The translations under genes were made by a program, and so were the position numbers. The notes under the pieces were generated by a model. That model was given only the letters and a program-made list of their open reading frames with translations. It was not told where the DNA came from and did not search any database. Of a stretch of DNA of 64,000 nt, positions 50,962 to 60,100 are shown in pieces. The stretch covers positions 186,001 to 250,000 of the forward strand of contig JAHLLQ010000007.1 of the NCBI GenBank assembly GCA_020444065.1, written 5' to 3'. How positions within the stretch are numbered: the stretch's first letter is position 1; every line of letters begins with the position of its first letter. The DNA comes from a bacterium (GTDB lineage Bacteria; Sumerlaeota; Sumerlaeia; SLMS01; JAHLLQ01).

Positions 50962-51855
50962 CTATCCCTCCTCCCGCGGGCCGAATGTGTGGTTTGCGAC
51001 GATGGGGAAATCGCGGCGCCAGAAGTAGCGGGCGATGTAGAAGTATATCAGTGCCATCAAGAGCGAGATCATCGAGAAAGCGAGGGAGTAGATGGCGTCG
51101 GTGCTTCCGGGGCGGAGGATGTTGAATAGCCAAATCGTAGCGTACTGAGCGGCGGTCTGGATTGCGCCGGCCGGAATCAGGAATGCAAGGCATGGCAGCA
51201 CGAGGCCCTTCCAGTTGCGGCCGGTTCCGGCAAACCGATGAAATGTCAGGTAGCGGACTGCGATTGCTGCGAAGACGAACATGTGACCCAACAAGGGGAT
51301 CATCTGGACAACGAGATAGAAGAGAAACTGTCTCGCCCGTGCCTCCCATGTCATGGCGGGGGTTGGAGGCGGAGCATTGACCATGAAATGTGCCCAGAAT
51401 GCGATTCCAACGCTGTCGTAGATCAAAGTGGCCAGGATGACTGGAAGAAGGAAGGCGAAGAGGATCTGGCCGGGAGTGAATCGACAAAGACGAAGCGAAA
51501 CGTCGCGGCCCAGGCTGTTTCTCCAGACAACGAGAATGGCGGCCATCGGCAGCACCAGGAACTGGAGTCCCGAGTTGAGAAGGCTGGAAAGAATCGAGGA
51601 GATCGTGAGCCATGCCGGGAGCGGACCTCCGAGCGGGCGATTCTTCATCCAGTAGCTTACGGCTGCTCCTTGGGTAGCCCAGATCCCATATGTCGCAAGC
51701 GCGAATGCTACCGGGAGCAAGAAGTACAATTTTATGCGACGAAGGATGAGGCGCGCGAGGGGGTCATTGCGAGTTTCCCACAGAGCCTGGAAGAAGGCGA
51801 TGGGGCCGATGTCGGGAAAGCGCTCGACGTGTGAGGAGGTTGTTTCTGTGGTCAT
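50962..51855 (-). CDS. Membrane protein, member 5 of a paralogous array
   Basis: 297 residues, six to seven transmembrane segments. It begins MTTETTSSHVERFPDIGPIA, nearly identical to the next gene upstream for about 40 residues, then diverges. The C-terminus ARYFWRRDFPIVANHTFGP is the conserved tail of this family. ATG at 51855 is shared in context with that neighbour. Probable product of recent duplication. Function unknown; the ABC-2-like shape is only a suggestion. Confidence 0.78.
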   Translation of the reverse strand: MTTETTSSHVERFPDIGPIAFFQALWETRNDPLARLILRRIKLYFLLPVAFALATYGIWATQGAAVSYWMKNRPLGGPLPAWLTISSILSSLLNSGLQFLVLPMAAILVVWRNSLGRDVSLRLCRFTPGQILFAFLLPVILATLIYDSVGIAFWAHFMVNAPPPTPAMTWEARARQFLFYLVVQMIPLLGHMFVFAAIAVRYLTFHRFAGTGRNWKGLVLPCLAFLIPAGAIQTAAQYATIWLFNILRPGSTDAIYSLAFSMISLLMALIYFYIARYFWRRDFPIVANHTFGPREEG

Positions 51856-51874
51856 GATGTGGCGTATTCCTCGG

Positions 51875-51945
51875 AAGTGCCATGAGAGCGTTTCGCGCTG
51901 AGGCGCAAAGACGCAGAGGGAGTGTGGTGGCGGTGGGACATCAGG
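51875..51945. repeat. Module G repeat between paralogues (also near 52830 and 53770)
   Basis: GTTTCGCGCTGAGGCGCAAA then GACGCAGAGGG. The same sequence separates members 4/3 (about 52830-52865) and 3/2 (about 53762-53800), and related copies lie at 2366-2392 and in each 320-bp unit near 60.1-61.0 kb. Confidence 0.85.
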
Positions 51946-52801
51946 CGGCTTCCTGCGCGGCGAAGGTGTGGGTGGTGAGAATTCGGAAGTCGCGTTTCCA
52001 GAAGTAGCGAGCGGCTGCGTAGTTGGCGAGCGTGAGGTAGACGTAGAGGATCGTGTCGGGGATTTCAGGCGGCAGCGGTGAGCGGTACATGTATGGCTCG
52101 GCGTACTTGAATCCCATTCCGATCACGAAGAATACGATAATGGGCACGGAAAGCTCGAACAGGTAATGTCCTCTGCCGGTTGCGGTGAGTCGGCGCATGG
52201 TCAGCGCGCGAACGGCGAATGCGCTCGCAGCGAACCCGAGTCCGGCGACGTAGATCGTGTCGATGACGCCCTTGAAGAGAAATCTCCGAATGTGATTGGC
52301 CATCGTTGCATCGTAGGCGTGATATCGACGGATCTCATCGACGTTTAAGACGATCAGTATTGCCAGCCAGAACAGATAGAAGAGCACGATCGGCAGGATA
52401 AAGTTGAACGTGTAGCGGGACGGGGAAAAGGGAAGGGCTCGGAGGGATTCGTCGCGCTTGATGGTTTTTCGCCACGCCAGGAATGGAAGAAGGATCGGAA
52501 TGATGTATTGGAGTAGAATGTCCCGGGAGGTGGTGCAGTAGAGTGCCGTGTAGAGCACGAAAGATGGGGCTCTCCTGATTCCGCCTGGCGAGAGGAGGTC
52601 CCAGCCGCAGAGTGCGTAGATCTGGACAAGATAGGTAAGTGCAAGTAGAAAAAGGATCAGGAGGATTCCGTAGATTCGGAGTCTCTTGATGATGAGGCGC
52701 GCAAGGGGATCGTCGCGGGTTTCCCACAAGGCCCGGAAGAAGGCGATGGGTCCGATGTTGGGGAATCGTTCGACGTGTGAGGAGGTTGTTTCTGTGGTCA
52801 T
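51941..52801 (-). CDS. Membrane protein, member 4 of a paralogous array
   Basis: 286 residues, about seven transmembrane segments. Starts MTTETTSSHVERFPNIGPIA, with only a handful of changes from the neighbour over the first 40 residues (ETRDDPLARLIIKRLR). The core includes FLAWRKTIKRDESLRALPFSP and the tail AARYFWKRDFRILTTHTF. ATG at 52801. The preceding 36 nt are identical to those before the start of member 5. Function unknown. Confidence 0.78.
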   Translation of the reverse strand: MTTETTSSHVERFPNIGPIAFFRALWETRDDPLARLIIKRLRIYGILLILFLLALTYLVQIYALCGWDLLSPGGIRRAPSFVLYTALYCTTSRDILLQYIIPILLPFLAWRKTIKRDESLRALPFSPSRYTFNFILPIVLFYLFWLAILIVLNVDEIRRYHAYDATMANHIRRFLFKGVIDTIYVAGLGFAASAFAVRALTMRRLTATGRGHYLFELSVPIIVFFVIGMGFKYAEPYMYRSPLPPEIPDTILYVYLTLANYAAARYFWKRDFRILTTHTFAAQEAA

Positions 52802-52886
52802 GATGTAGCGCATTCCATCGGAGTGTTCGAGGAGAGTTTCGCGCAGAGGCGCAAAGACGCAGAGGGGGCGCATGGGCGGCGGGACA

Positions 52887-53732
52887 TCAGGCGGCCTCCC
52901 GGGCGGCGAAGGTGTGGAACTCAAGGATCTCGAAATCGCGGCACCAGAAGAGATACGAAATGGAATAAAGCAACAGCGCCTGAGCGATCGTGTGGACAAT
53001 CCCATAAACCGAGAGCGGACCGCGGGGTAGAATGGTCATCAGGAGACTGATGAGAAGCTCGAAGATAACGACCACCAGGATGAGAACGATGAGCATCTTG
53101 ACGATGGAGAACCAGCCTCGTCCTTCCGTCGATCCGGCGAATCGGCGCAGACTGAGTACGCGGAGAATAAAGGCGCTGATGATTGCGATTACTCCGATCA
53201 ATCCGACGACTTGCTCAAACAGCGTCATCAGCAGGCTGGCGAGTCCATCTGCCTCTCGGGCAAACGAATCCAACTGGGCGAAGAGGGCGCTGAGCATGCC
53301 GATTGCACTCAGGATGACGATTGATGCGGCTGCAGGTGCGAGAAAGGCATAGACGTATTCCGAAGGAGTCTGCGGGACGAGGCGCAGTGTGATGTCGGCA
53401 CCGAGTGTCCGCTTCCAGGCTGCAATGGGATAGATGATCGGAATCAACACACAGTAGATGAGAATGCTGAGTGCGGAAACCGTGTAGGCCAGGAGGATCA
53501 CCAGGCGGGGGAATCCCCCCGGGCCGAATGGGACATTTCTGATGGATCGGACGATCAAGTACAACCCAAGCATCAGCAAGAAATAGAACACGAAGAGAAT
53601 GACGGCGTGAATCCGCAATCGTCGGACAATCAGCCAGGTCAGGGGGGAGCGGCGTGCTTGCCATAAGCCGAGAAAAAAGGCGATCGGATTGACGTAGGGG
53701 AATTGTTCGATGGCACGGGGCTTTGTTGTCAT
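52887..53732 (-). CDS. Membrane protein, member 3 of a paralogous array
   Basis: 281 residues, six to seven transmembrane segments. N-terminus MTTKPRAIEQFPYVNPIAFFLGLWQARRSPLTWLIVRRLR, core AAWKRTLGADITLRLVPQTPSEY, tail SYLFWCRDFEILEFHTFAAREAA: the same three landmarks as its neighbours, with lower identity. ATG at 53732. Module G lies just upstream between this gene and member 2. Confidence 0.78.
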   Translation of the reverse strand: MTTKPRAIEQFPYVNPIAFFLGLWQARRSPLTWLIVRRLRIHAVILFVFYFLLMLGLYLIVRSIRNVPFGPGGFPRLVILLAYTVSALSILIYCVLIPIIYPIAAWKRTLGADITLRLVPQTPSEYVYAFLAPAAASIVILSAIGMLSALFAQLDSFAREADGLASLLMTLFEQVVGLIGVIAIISAFILRVLSLRRFAGSTEGRGWFSIVKMLIVLILVVVIFELLISLLMTILPRGPLSVYGIVHTIAQALLLYSISYLFWCRDFEILEFHTFAAREAA

Positions 53733-53817
53733 GATGTTGCCCCTGTTGCTAGAGAACTTGGGGAGCGTTTCGCGCAGAGGCGCAAAGACGCAGAGGGTGT
53801 GTGGTGGCGGTGGGGCA

Positions 53818-54708
53818 TTATGTTTCTCCCCGGTTGGTTGAATAGGCTTTCTCGAAGAGGGGGAAGTCTGTTCTCCAGAAGAACCGCGCAACGAGGAAGG
53901 CGGCGAGGGTCTGGAGCGCGATGGAGATGAGAGCGACAAACTCGTCGCTAAATGTGACGACGGTCAGTTCGTTTGTCGAAGGCAGTGCGAGTGGCAGGGA
54001 TGCCGCAAAGGCGACAGCAGCTCCGATTGCCAGGTAGGGGAGGATGACTCCGGTTGCGGGCCGGTTGTTTTTGATTCCGGTAACTTTGTCGGAAACGAGG
54101 AACCGGAGGATGATGGCGCTGCCTGAAAGGAGCTCCAGTGGAACTCCGAGGGCGAGATTCAGGACCTCTGCAATGGAGCGAATCGATATGAGTCCGATGG
54201 ATTCCGTGTTCAAAGGTCCCGCAGGAACCATGTGGGCCAGGAAGGGGACGCTCGGGACAAACGCGATCTTCACCTCGACGAGAAGAACGACATAAGGGAT
54301 GAGCGTTGCGAAGAATGTGCAGGAGGGATCTTCGCCGATGAGTGTGATCGCGCCTCGCTTCATGGCGCGATGAATTCCGACTGCAAAGAAGACGGGAAGA
54401 AGTGTATAGGCGGCGGCACAGGCAAGGTGAATTGCCAGAAGTGCAAAGCCGAGGATGATCGATGGGCCGGCCTCGTTTTCGGGCAATGCGATTGTTTTGT
54501 CGATCTGCCAGTTCGAAAAGACAATGACTGCACTCCAAAGCAGTGCCAGGATGAGAACAGGTGCAATCCAGCGGGCGAATTTCTTTGAGAGCACGGAGGC
54601 CAAGGAGGCCTTCCGTGCTTGCCACAGCAGACGGAAGAAGCGGATGGGCTCGACGTCAGGAAACGTATCCGATGCGAATTGATTCGTCTCGTTTTCGAAT
54701 TCCGACAT
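53818..54708 (-). CDS. Membrane protein, member 2 of a paralogous array
   Basis: 296 residues, about seven transmembrane segments. N-terminus FPDVEPIRFFRLLWQARKASLASVLSKKF, core RAMKRGAITLIGEDPSCTF, tail ARFFWRTDFPLFEKAYS. The start ATG at 54708 overlaps the stop of member 1 by one base (TGATG) behind GGAGGACG, so translation is coupled. Function unknown. Confidence 0.78.
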   Translation of the reverse strand: MSEFENETNQFASDTFPDVEPIRFFRLLWQARKASLASVLSKKFARWIAPVLILALLWSAVIVFSNWQIDKTIALPENEAGPSIILGFALLAIHLACAAAYTLLPVFFAVGIHRAMKRGAITLIGEDPSCTFFATLIPYVVLLVEVKIAFVPSVPFLAHMVPAGPLNTESIGLISIRSIAEVLNLALGVPLELLSGSAIILRFLVSDKVTGIKNNRPATGVILPYLAIGAAVAFAASLPLALPSTNELTVVTFSDEFVALISIALQTLAAFLVARFFWRTDFPLFEKAYSTNRGET

Positions 54709-55724
54709 CAAGCGTCCTCCGGGGGGGTGAAGGTGTAGTGGAGGACGTAGAGCGTGTCGTTCGTCCAGAAGAGACGGGCGATGTAGAAGAAGATGATGCA
54801 GCCGACGCCATAGGCGAGGACGGAGAGTCCTTGCGTGATCAGATAGGGGCCGGTTGCTGAGACTGATCCGGGTGTGAAGTTGCCTCCCGATGCGGCGATG
54901 CCGATTATGAGGATCAGAAACATCGGAAGCGACATTACGCAACTGAGCGCGATGAAGAGAAGGATGTACGCACCGTAGACGAGAACGATTTTCCCCCAGG
55001 ATCGTTTGTATGCCATGCCGGTTTGTTTGTCGAGCGAGAGTGTGCGGACGACAATTGTCGTGAAGAGCGTGATGTAAAGGAATGCCATGACTCCGCGAGT
55101 CAGCATTGCGCAGGCGACGCAGAAGATTGTTGCCCAGAGCGGCAGCGATTCTCCGCCGAGCGTGGATGTCATGACTTCGAATCCCTGGATCGTCATGATG
55201 GGCGCGATGAAGACGGATGGGATGTAGAAGACAATAACTCCGAGAATGCCGGGAACGAGTATTCCGAAGAGACGATCCATGGAGGAGAGCGGCGCGGCGC
55301 GGAGGGGTTCGTCCTGGAGGTATGTTTTTTTGAAGGCCCAGAGAGTATAAACGATCGGTGCCGCGACCACGACAACCACGTTTGCAAGCATCAGCAGGTA
55401 CATGATCCCCATCAGTGTGGCGAGGACGGCGGTGCTGGTGGTTGATCCACCCAACTGGGAGAGCTGCACCATCGCGTTGGATGCATAGAACGCGGTGGAG
55501 AAAAGCGCGAGGGCGAGAGCGTAAGGCCGGACGCGCCGCCAGAGATAGCGGCAGATGGGGTTCTCTTTCCAGTTCTCTACCAGCAACGAAATGAATCGAG
55601 CAATTCCGACGCTGGGGAAGACGCCATCTTCCGGGGCATAACTGGGTTGATAGACTGGCGGTGCTTCGGTTACCGGCGTTGGTTCGGCGAGAGCTTCGCG
55701 GTGCTCACGTTTTGTGGATTTCAT
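54708..55724 (-). CDS. Membrane protein, member 1 of a paralogous array
   Basis: 338 residues, about seven transmembrane segments with a longer polar N-terminus. GVFPSVGIARFISLLVENWKENPICRYLWRRVRPYALALALF aligns by eye with member 6, as does the tail YIARLFWTNDTLYVLHYTF. ATG at 55724 lies 3 nt after the stop of the upstream TPR membrane gene. Function unknown. Confidence 0.78.
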   Translation of the reverse strand: MKSTKREHREALAEPTPVTEAPPVYQPSYAPEDGVFPSVGIARFISLLVENWKENPICRYLWRRVRPYALALALFSTAFYASNAMVQLSQLGGSTTSTAVLATLMGIMYLLMLANVVVVVAAPIVYTLWAFKKTYLQDEPLRAAPLSSMDRLFGILVPGILGVIVFYIPSVFIAPIMTIQGFEVMTSTLGGESLPLWATIFCVACAMLTRGVMAFLYITLFTTIVVRTLSLDKQTGMAYKRSWGKIVLVYGAYILLFIALSCVMSLPMFLILIIGIAASGGNFTPGSVSATGPYLITQGLSVLAYGVGCIIFFYIARLFWTNDTLYVLHYTFTPPEDA

Positions 55725-55727
55725 GGG

Positions 55728-57338
55728 TCACGCCTGAGGCGGATCCTCCTTCCCCAACAGATCGCGAGGGCTGAGTCCGTGCCCTATATTCTGTACGGAC
55801 CTGGCCTTCGCAGATTCAAAACGTTCTCCGCCTTCCTGCCACAGCCCCTCTTCCCACTCGCGATAAAGCTTCTTAGCCTCTTCGTTCTCGGGATCCATAC
55901 GGAGCCAGCGATCGAGGCGATCGCGCGCCATCATGCGATTACCCAGGTACAACATGCCGAGGGCTTCGCCGCGGACGGCGACGAGTGTGTCGGGGTGCGC
56001 GCGCAGGTACATCTGGAAGGTGTTGACGGCGTCGAGGTAGCGGCCTTCACGAAGGTGCTCGAAGCCCTTTTTCACGGTGGGCGGCATCTCGGAGAGTTCT
56101 TCGGCTTCCTCGGCCATGTAGTTGGCTTCGCGGAGGGTCCGTTCGCGCAAGAGGAGGCTGATCAGCGGATCGAGGTCGTCGAGCGCGCCGATCAGCAATG
56201 CCATCGCGGCTGGGATTCCAACGATGGTCAGCGCGAGCAGCGCGGCGACGGCTCCGATGGTGAAGGCGCGGGTGCGTTCGATGCCGACGAGGCGGGTGCT
56301 GGCTTCGATGGCGCGCATCCAGCCACAGTCGTGCTTTGTCATCATCGGCAGCACCCACTGGGTGGGGAAGAAGACGAGCAACCAGAGGAGGGCGAGGGCT
56401 CCGCCGCCGCCAAGCAGGAAGGCGGGGAGTTGGGCGAGGCCCTGTTGCGTCTGGAGGGCATCGGCGAAGTAGTAGCCGCTGAAGCCAGCGAGCAGCGTAA
56501 AGAGGAAGAGCCAGATGCTGGTCATGAAAGTCGGAATGATCCCGATGGTGCCGAGGGCCTTGTCGGCGTGGTGCCAGACGTCGCCGCTTGGCATTCGTCC
56601 GCGGACGCGCCCGACGGCGACGAATCGCATCCAGGTCAGGATCAGCGCAGCGACGATCAGGACCGTGGTGCCGAATCCGCCGATGATGCCGATCTTCGCG
56701 ACGAAGGGAATGCGCTCCCAGGTGGACCAATCGGGGTTCTCGGTCATCAGGTTGCCAAGGAAGACAAGGCCCCCGGCGATCCCGACCACGATGGCCAGGG
56801 CCAGGGCGGCGGCCAGGCCGGTCTTGATGAATGCCCCGAGGAGGCGCGGGGCGACGGTGCGTTCGAAGGTTAGGGCCTCGGCAACCTGACGCCGGACGGA
56901 GATAAGCGGAAGGCGGCGCCGGAGACGGATGAACTCGTTGTCGGCGGCGGCCATCGTGCGGATGACGGCTGTCAGGACGAAGACGCCGACGGAGATGGCT
57001 CCACGGGCGAGGACGGTGGCGCGCAGGTCGGATTCCGGGAGCTTGGCCCAGACGAGGCCCATGTAGGCGGCGGTGAGGGCGGCGGCGGAGAGGAGAAGGG
57101 CGCCTGAGCGCTCGGCGAGGAACGTGAGGAGATTGACCGCGCGACCGACGCTGTTCTTCAGCCACCAGCCCAGGAGGGCGTCCGCGGCGAACAGGAAGAG
57201 GCACGCGGCTCCGAAGCCGGCGGTGGCCAGGACGATCCAGGCCGGGTCCGGCGGCAGAAAGACAGCGGTTCCCACGGCGGCCAGTGCCAGTAGCACCAGG
57301 ACCGCTCGTCCGGGGGAAATGGGCCGAGCTTTCTTCAC
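55728..57338 (-). CDS. Polytopic membrane protein with C-terminal TPR-like region
   Basis: 536 residues; about nine transmembrane segments over residues 10-390, then a soluble tail with TPR-like helices (KKGFEHLREGRYLDAVNTFQMYLRAHPDTL; DRWLRMDPENEEAKKLYREW). No catalytic motif was found. GTG at 57338 follows CAGGAG; longer in-frame readings upstream cross the divergent radical-SAM gene and were rejected. As first gene of the leftward run it may act with the six paralogues that follow. Confidence 0.78.
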   Translation of the reverse strand: MKKARPISPGRAVLVLLALAAVGTAVFLPPDPAWIVLATAGFGAACLFLFAADALLGWWLKNSVGRAVNLLTFLAERSGALLLSAAALTAAYMGLVWAKLPESDLRATVLARGAISVGVFVLTAVIRTMAAADNEFIRLRRRLPLISVRRQVAEALTFERTVAPRLLGAFIKTGLAAALALAIVVGIAGGLVFLGNLMTENPDWSTWERIPFVAKIGIIGGFGTTVLIVAALILTWMRFVAVGRVRGRMPSGDVWHHADKALGTIGIIPTFMTSIWLFLFTLLAGFSGYYFADALQTQQGLAQLPAFLLGGGGALALLWLLVFFPTQWVLPMMTKHDCGWMRAIEASTRLVGIERTRAFTIGAVAALLALTIVGIPAAMALLIGALDDLDPLISLLLRERTLREANYMAEEAEELSEMPPTVKKGFEHLREGRYLDAVNTFQMYLRAHPDTLVAVRGEALGMLYLGNRMMARDRLDRWLRMDPENEEAKKLYREWEEGLWQEGGERFESAKARSVQNIGHGLSPRDLLGKEDPPQA

Positions 57339-57512
57339 GAGGAACGCTCCTGCGAGAAATCGGAAAGTGAAATCGCCGGGGGTAAAATGCCGGAGAGGCG
57401 CAGGGAGGGCAATCCGAACCTCGCGCGGTTCGGGCGGGTTGTGGCTGGCCGGATTTGTGCTGACAGACAGGCAGGGCGATGAAACCGTCCTCCCCCTTGA
57501 TAGGACGTGGCG

Positions 57513-58580
57513 ATGAAGCGGCAAATCAAAGGAACAGCAACGCAACTGCAGCGAAAACTGATCGCTGCGCGCGGACGGCTGCGCGGCGACCGGTTCCTGA
57601 AGATCGTTCTGGATTCGGTGAATACGTGCAACCTGCGATGCCGGATGTGTTTCTTCGGCGCCTTTCCCCAGTTGCCGAAGCGCGAGGTCTGGACGCTGGA
57701 GCAGTACAGCAAGTTGGCGCGCGAGGCATTCCCGCGGACGCAGACGTTGACGCTGTCCTGCGCGACGGAGCCGCTGCTGAATCCGAAGATTGCGGAGTTC
57801 GTGCAGATCGCGAAGGACCACGGCGTGCCGCAAATCAGTATGGTCACGAACGGCCAGATGTTGAACGAGGCGCGTATCGAGGCGTTGGTGCGCGGCGGGC
57901 TGACGACGCTGATGGTCTCGATGGACGGTGCGAAGCCGGAGACCTATGAGGCGATCCGCGTGGGCGGCAACTACAAGCGACTCGTCGAGAATCTGAGGAC
58001 GCTGGCGAAGGTGAAGGAGCGGCTGGGGTCCAGTACGCCCAATGTCACCTTCAACTACGTGCTGATGCGCAGTAACCTGGATGAGGTGGAGGAGTTCATC
58101 GATCTGGCGGTAGACCTGGGCGGCGTGGCGGTGGACTTCCGCCATATCGTGCCCTACGACGAGGCCGACATCGCCGACGAGATGCTGGACGAGACGATGT
58201 GGACGTCGGAGAGGGTGGAGGCGACGCGGGCGGCGTGCGAGCGCGCGGGCCTGCACATCGTTCGCCTGCCGGTGAAGCCCGACGACTACGTCGATACGGT
58301 CGATGAGTGCGGGCTGCCTTTCGAGATGGCGGTGATCCGGCACACCGGCGACGTGACGCCGTGCGGGCACTGGACCGACGAGACGATGGGCAACATCTTC
58401 GAGGACGGTTTCTGGTCCGTGTGGCGCGGAAAGCGATATCGGTACGTCCGCAGCCATGTGAATTCGACGTGTCCGCCGGACGCCTGCCGCGAGTGCCTGT
58501 TGCGCTCGTTCACGCAGTTGGAGAGCGGGCGGTCGATCTCGCTGCTGACCACGGCCAAGGTCAACCGCGGCGAGAAGTAG
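57513..58580 (+). CDS. Radical SAM/SPASM-domain protein
   Basis: 355 residues. The radical SAM cluster site is CNLRCRMC (Cys39, Cys43, Cys46), followed by SMDGAKPETYEAIRVGGNY, typical of peptide-modifying or anaerobic-maturase-like members. The C-terminal SPASM-like region has cysteines at DECGLPF, TPCGHW and CPPDACRECLL for auxiliary clusters. The substrate is unknown and no precursor-peptide gene was seen next to it. ATG at 57513 follows AGGACG. Confidence 0.9.
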   Translation: MKRQIKGTATQLQRKLIAARGRLRGDRFLKIVLDSVNTCNLRCRMCFFGAFPQLPKREVWTLEQYSKLAREAFPRTQTLTLSCATEPLLNPKIAEFVQIAKDHGVPQISMVTNGQMLNEARIEALVRGGLTTLMVSMDGAKPETYEAIRVGGNYKRLVENLRTLAKVKERLGSSTPNVTFNYVLMRSNLDEVEEFIDLAVDLGGVAVDFRHIVPYDEADIADEMLDETMWTSERVEATRAACERAGLHIVRLPVKPDDYVDTVDECGLPFEMAVIRHTGDVTPCGHWTDETMGNIFEDGFWSVWRGKRYRYVRSHVNSTCPPDACRECLLRSFTQLESGRSISLLTTAKVNRGEK

Positions 58581-58632
58581 GGTTTCCTTCTGACATGACT
58601 GGGTGGCGGCTGTTGCTGGCTGGGCTTGATTC

Positions 58633-58649
58633 CGGCACAGGGCGTGCAT
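58633..58649 (+). promoter_or_regulatory. Candidate sigma-54 promoter
   Basis: CGGCACAGGGCGTGCAT: GG at 58634-58635 and GC at 58646-58647 have the 12-base spacing of -24/-12 elements (consensus TGGCAC-N5-TTGC). It lies 76 nt before an NtrC-type activator gene. By eye only. Confidence 0.4.
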
Positions 58650-58724
58650 TATGGTGGGCTGTTATGCGCCATTGCGTGGAGGTGGTGACGAAAAGCTGCC
58701 CGCGCGCCCAGGAGATGCGTCGTT

Positions 58725-60092
58725 ATGCCACACAAGATTTTGATCGTCGATGATGAGAAGAACACCCGCGAGGGGCTGAAGTGGGCCCTGGAGCCGCAGG
58801 TGGGCGAGGTGCTGCTGGCCGGAGACGGCGAGCAGGCGTTGCTGATGCTCGGCGACAACCCGGTGGATCTGGTGATTTCCGACCTTCGGATGCCGAAGGT
58901 GGACGGCATGGAGTTGCTCCAGCACGTCCGCGAGGAGTTCCCGGAGACGGAGTTTGTGATCTTGACCGGGCACGGGACGGTGGAGACGGCGGTGGACGCG
59001 ATGAAGTCGGGCGCGTTCGACTACATGATCAAGCCTGTGAACCTGGACGAGCTGAAGCTGCTGATCGAACGCGTGTTCGAACGGCGCGAGCTGAAGCGCG
59101 AGAATGAGCGCCTGCGCCGCGAGGTGAACGAGCGGTACGGGTTCGAGAACATTGTGGGCAATTCGCAGCCGATGCAGCGGATCTTCCAGATCATCCGCCA
59201 GGTAGCGCCGACGAAGGCGAACGTGCTGGTCCAGGGCGACACGGGAACGGGCAAGGAATTGGTGGCGCGGGCGATTCACTACAACAGCCCGCGGCGGACG
59301 AAGCCTTTCGTGGCGGTGAACTGCGGAGCGCTGAGCCAGTCGCTGCTGGAGAGCGAGCTGTTCGGGCACGAGAAGGGTGCGTTCACGGGCGCGGTGAAGA
59401 CGCGCGCCGGGCGCTTCGAGGCGGCGGACAAGGGAACGATTTTTCTCGACGAAATCAGCGAGACGACGCCGGAGTTCCAGGTGAAGTTGCTGCGCGTTCT
59501 GCAGGAGCATGAGTTCGAGCGTGTCGGCGGCGGCAAACCGATCAAGGTGGACGTGCGTGTGATTGCGGCGACGAACCGCGACCTGCGCGAGGAGGTGGAG
59601 AAGGGGAATTTCCGTGAGGATCTGTTCTATCGTTTGAATGTGATCAAGATCGATATCCCGGCGCTGCGCGAGCGTTCGGAGGACATTCCGCTGCTCGTGC
59701 ATCACTTCCTGAACGAGTTCGGGAAGGAGAACGGACGGCAGCTTTCGATTTCGCCCAAGGCGATGCAGATGCTGCAGAATTATTCGTGGCCGGGCAATGT
59801 GCGTCGGCTGCGGACGATGATCGAAAGCGTTTCGATCCTGACGCCGGGCAAGGAGATTACTCCGAAGGACTTGCCGGAGGAGGTGCGGGAAGATACGGCG
59901 GCGGGCCATCAGTTGAAGCTGACGGTGGGCATGACCTTGCGCGATGCGGAACGCGAGCTGATCCGGGCGACGCTGGCGGACCTGGGAGGGAACAAGGCGA
60001 AGGTCGCGCGGACGCTCGGGATCGGGCGGAAGACGCTGTATCGCAAGATGGATGAGTACGAGATCGATCTGGATCAGGGGAAGGACGAGTAG
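58725..60092 (+). CDS. NtrC-family sigma-54-dependent response regulator
   Basis: 455 residues. Receiver domain with phospho-acceptor Asp53 (VISDLRMP) and Lys103 (MIKPVN); AAA+ domain with Walker A GDTGTGKE (171-178), GAFTGA (218-223) that contacts sigma-54, Walker B TIFLDE; and a C-terminal Fis-type helix-turn-helix (NKAKVARTLGIGRKTLYRKM). All parts needed to activate sigma-54 promoters are intact. WPGNVRRLRT differs slightly from the usual WPGNVRELRN. ATG at 58725 follows CAGGAG. No sensor kinase is adjacent, so it is an orphan regulator here. Confidence 0.95.
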   Translation: MPHKILIVDDEKNTREGLKWALEPQVGEVLLAGDGEQALLMLGDNPVDLVISDLRMPKVDGMELLQHVREEFPETEFVILTGHGTVETAVDAMKSGAFDYMIKPVNLDELKLLIERVFERRELKRENERLRREVNERYGFENIVGNSQPMQRIFQIIRQVAPTKANVLVQGDTGTGKELVARAIHYNSPRRTKPFVAVNCGALSQSLLESELFGHEKGAFTGAVKTRAGRFEAADKGTIFLDEISETTPEFQVKLLRVLQEHEFERVGGGKPIKVDVRVIAATNRDLREEVEKGNFREDLFYRLNVIKIDIPALRERSEDIPLLVHHFLNEFGKENGRQLSISPKAMQMLQNYSWPGNVRRLRTMIESVSILTPGKEITPKDLPEEVREDTAAGHQLKLTVGMTLRDAERELIRATLADLGGNKAKVARTLGIGRKTLYRKMDEYEIDLDQGKDE

Positions 60093-60100
60093 CTGCGGGG

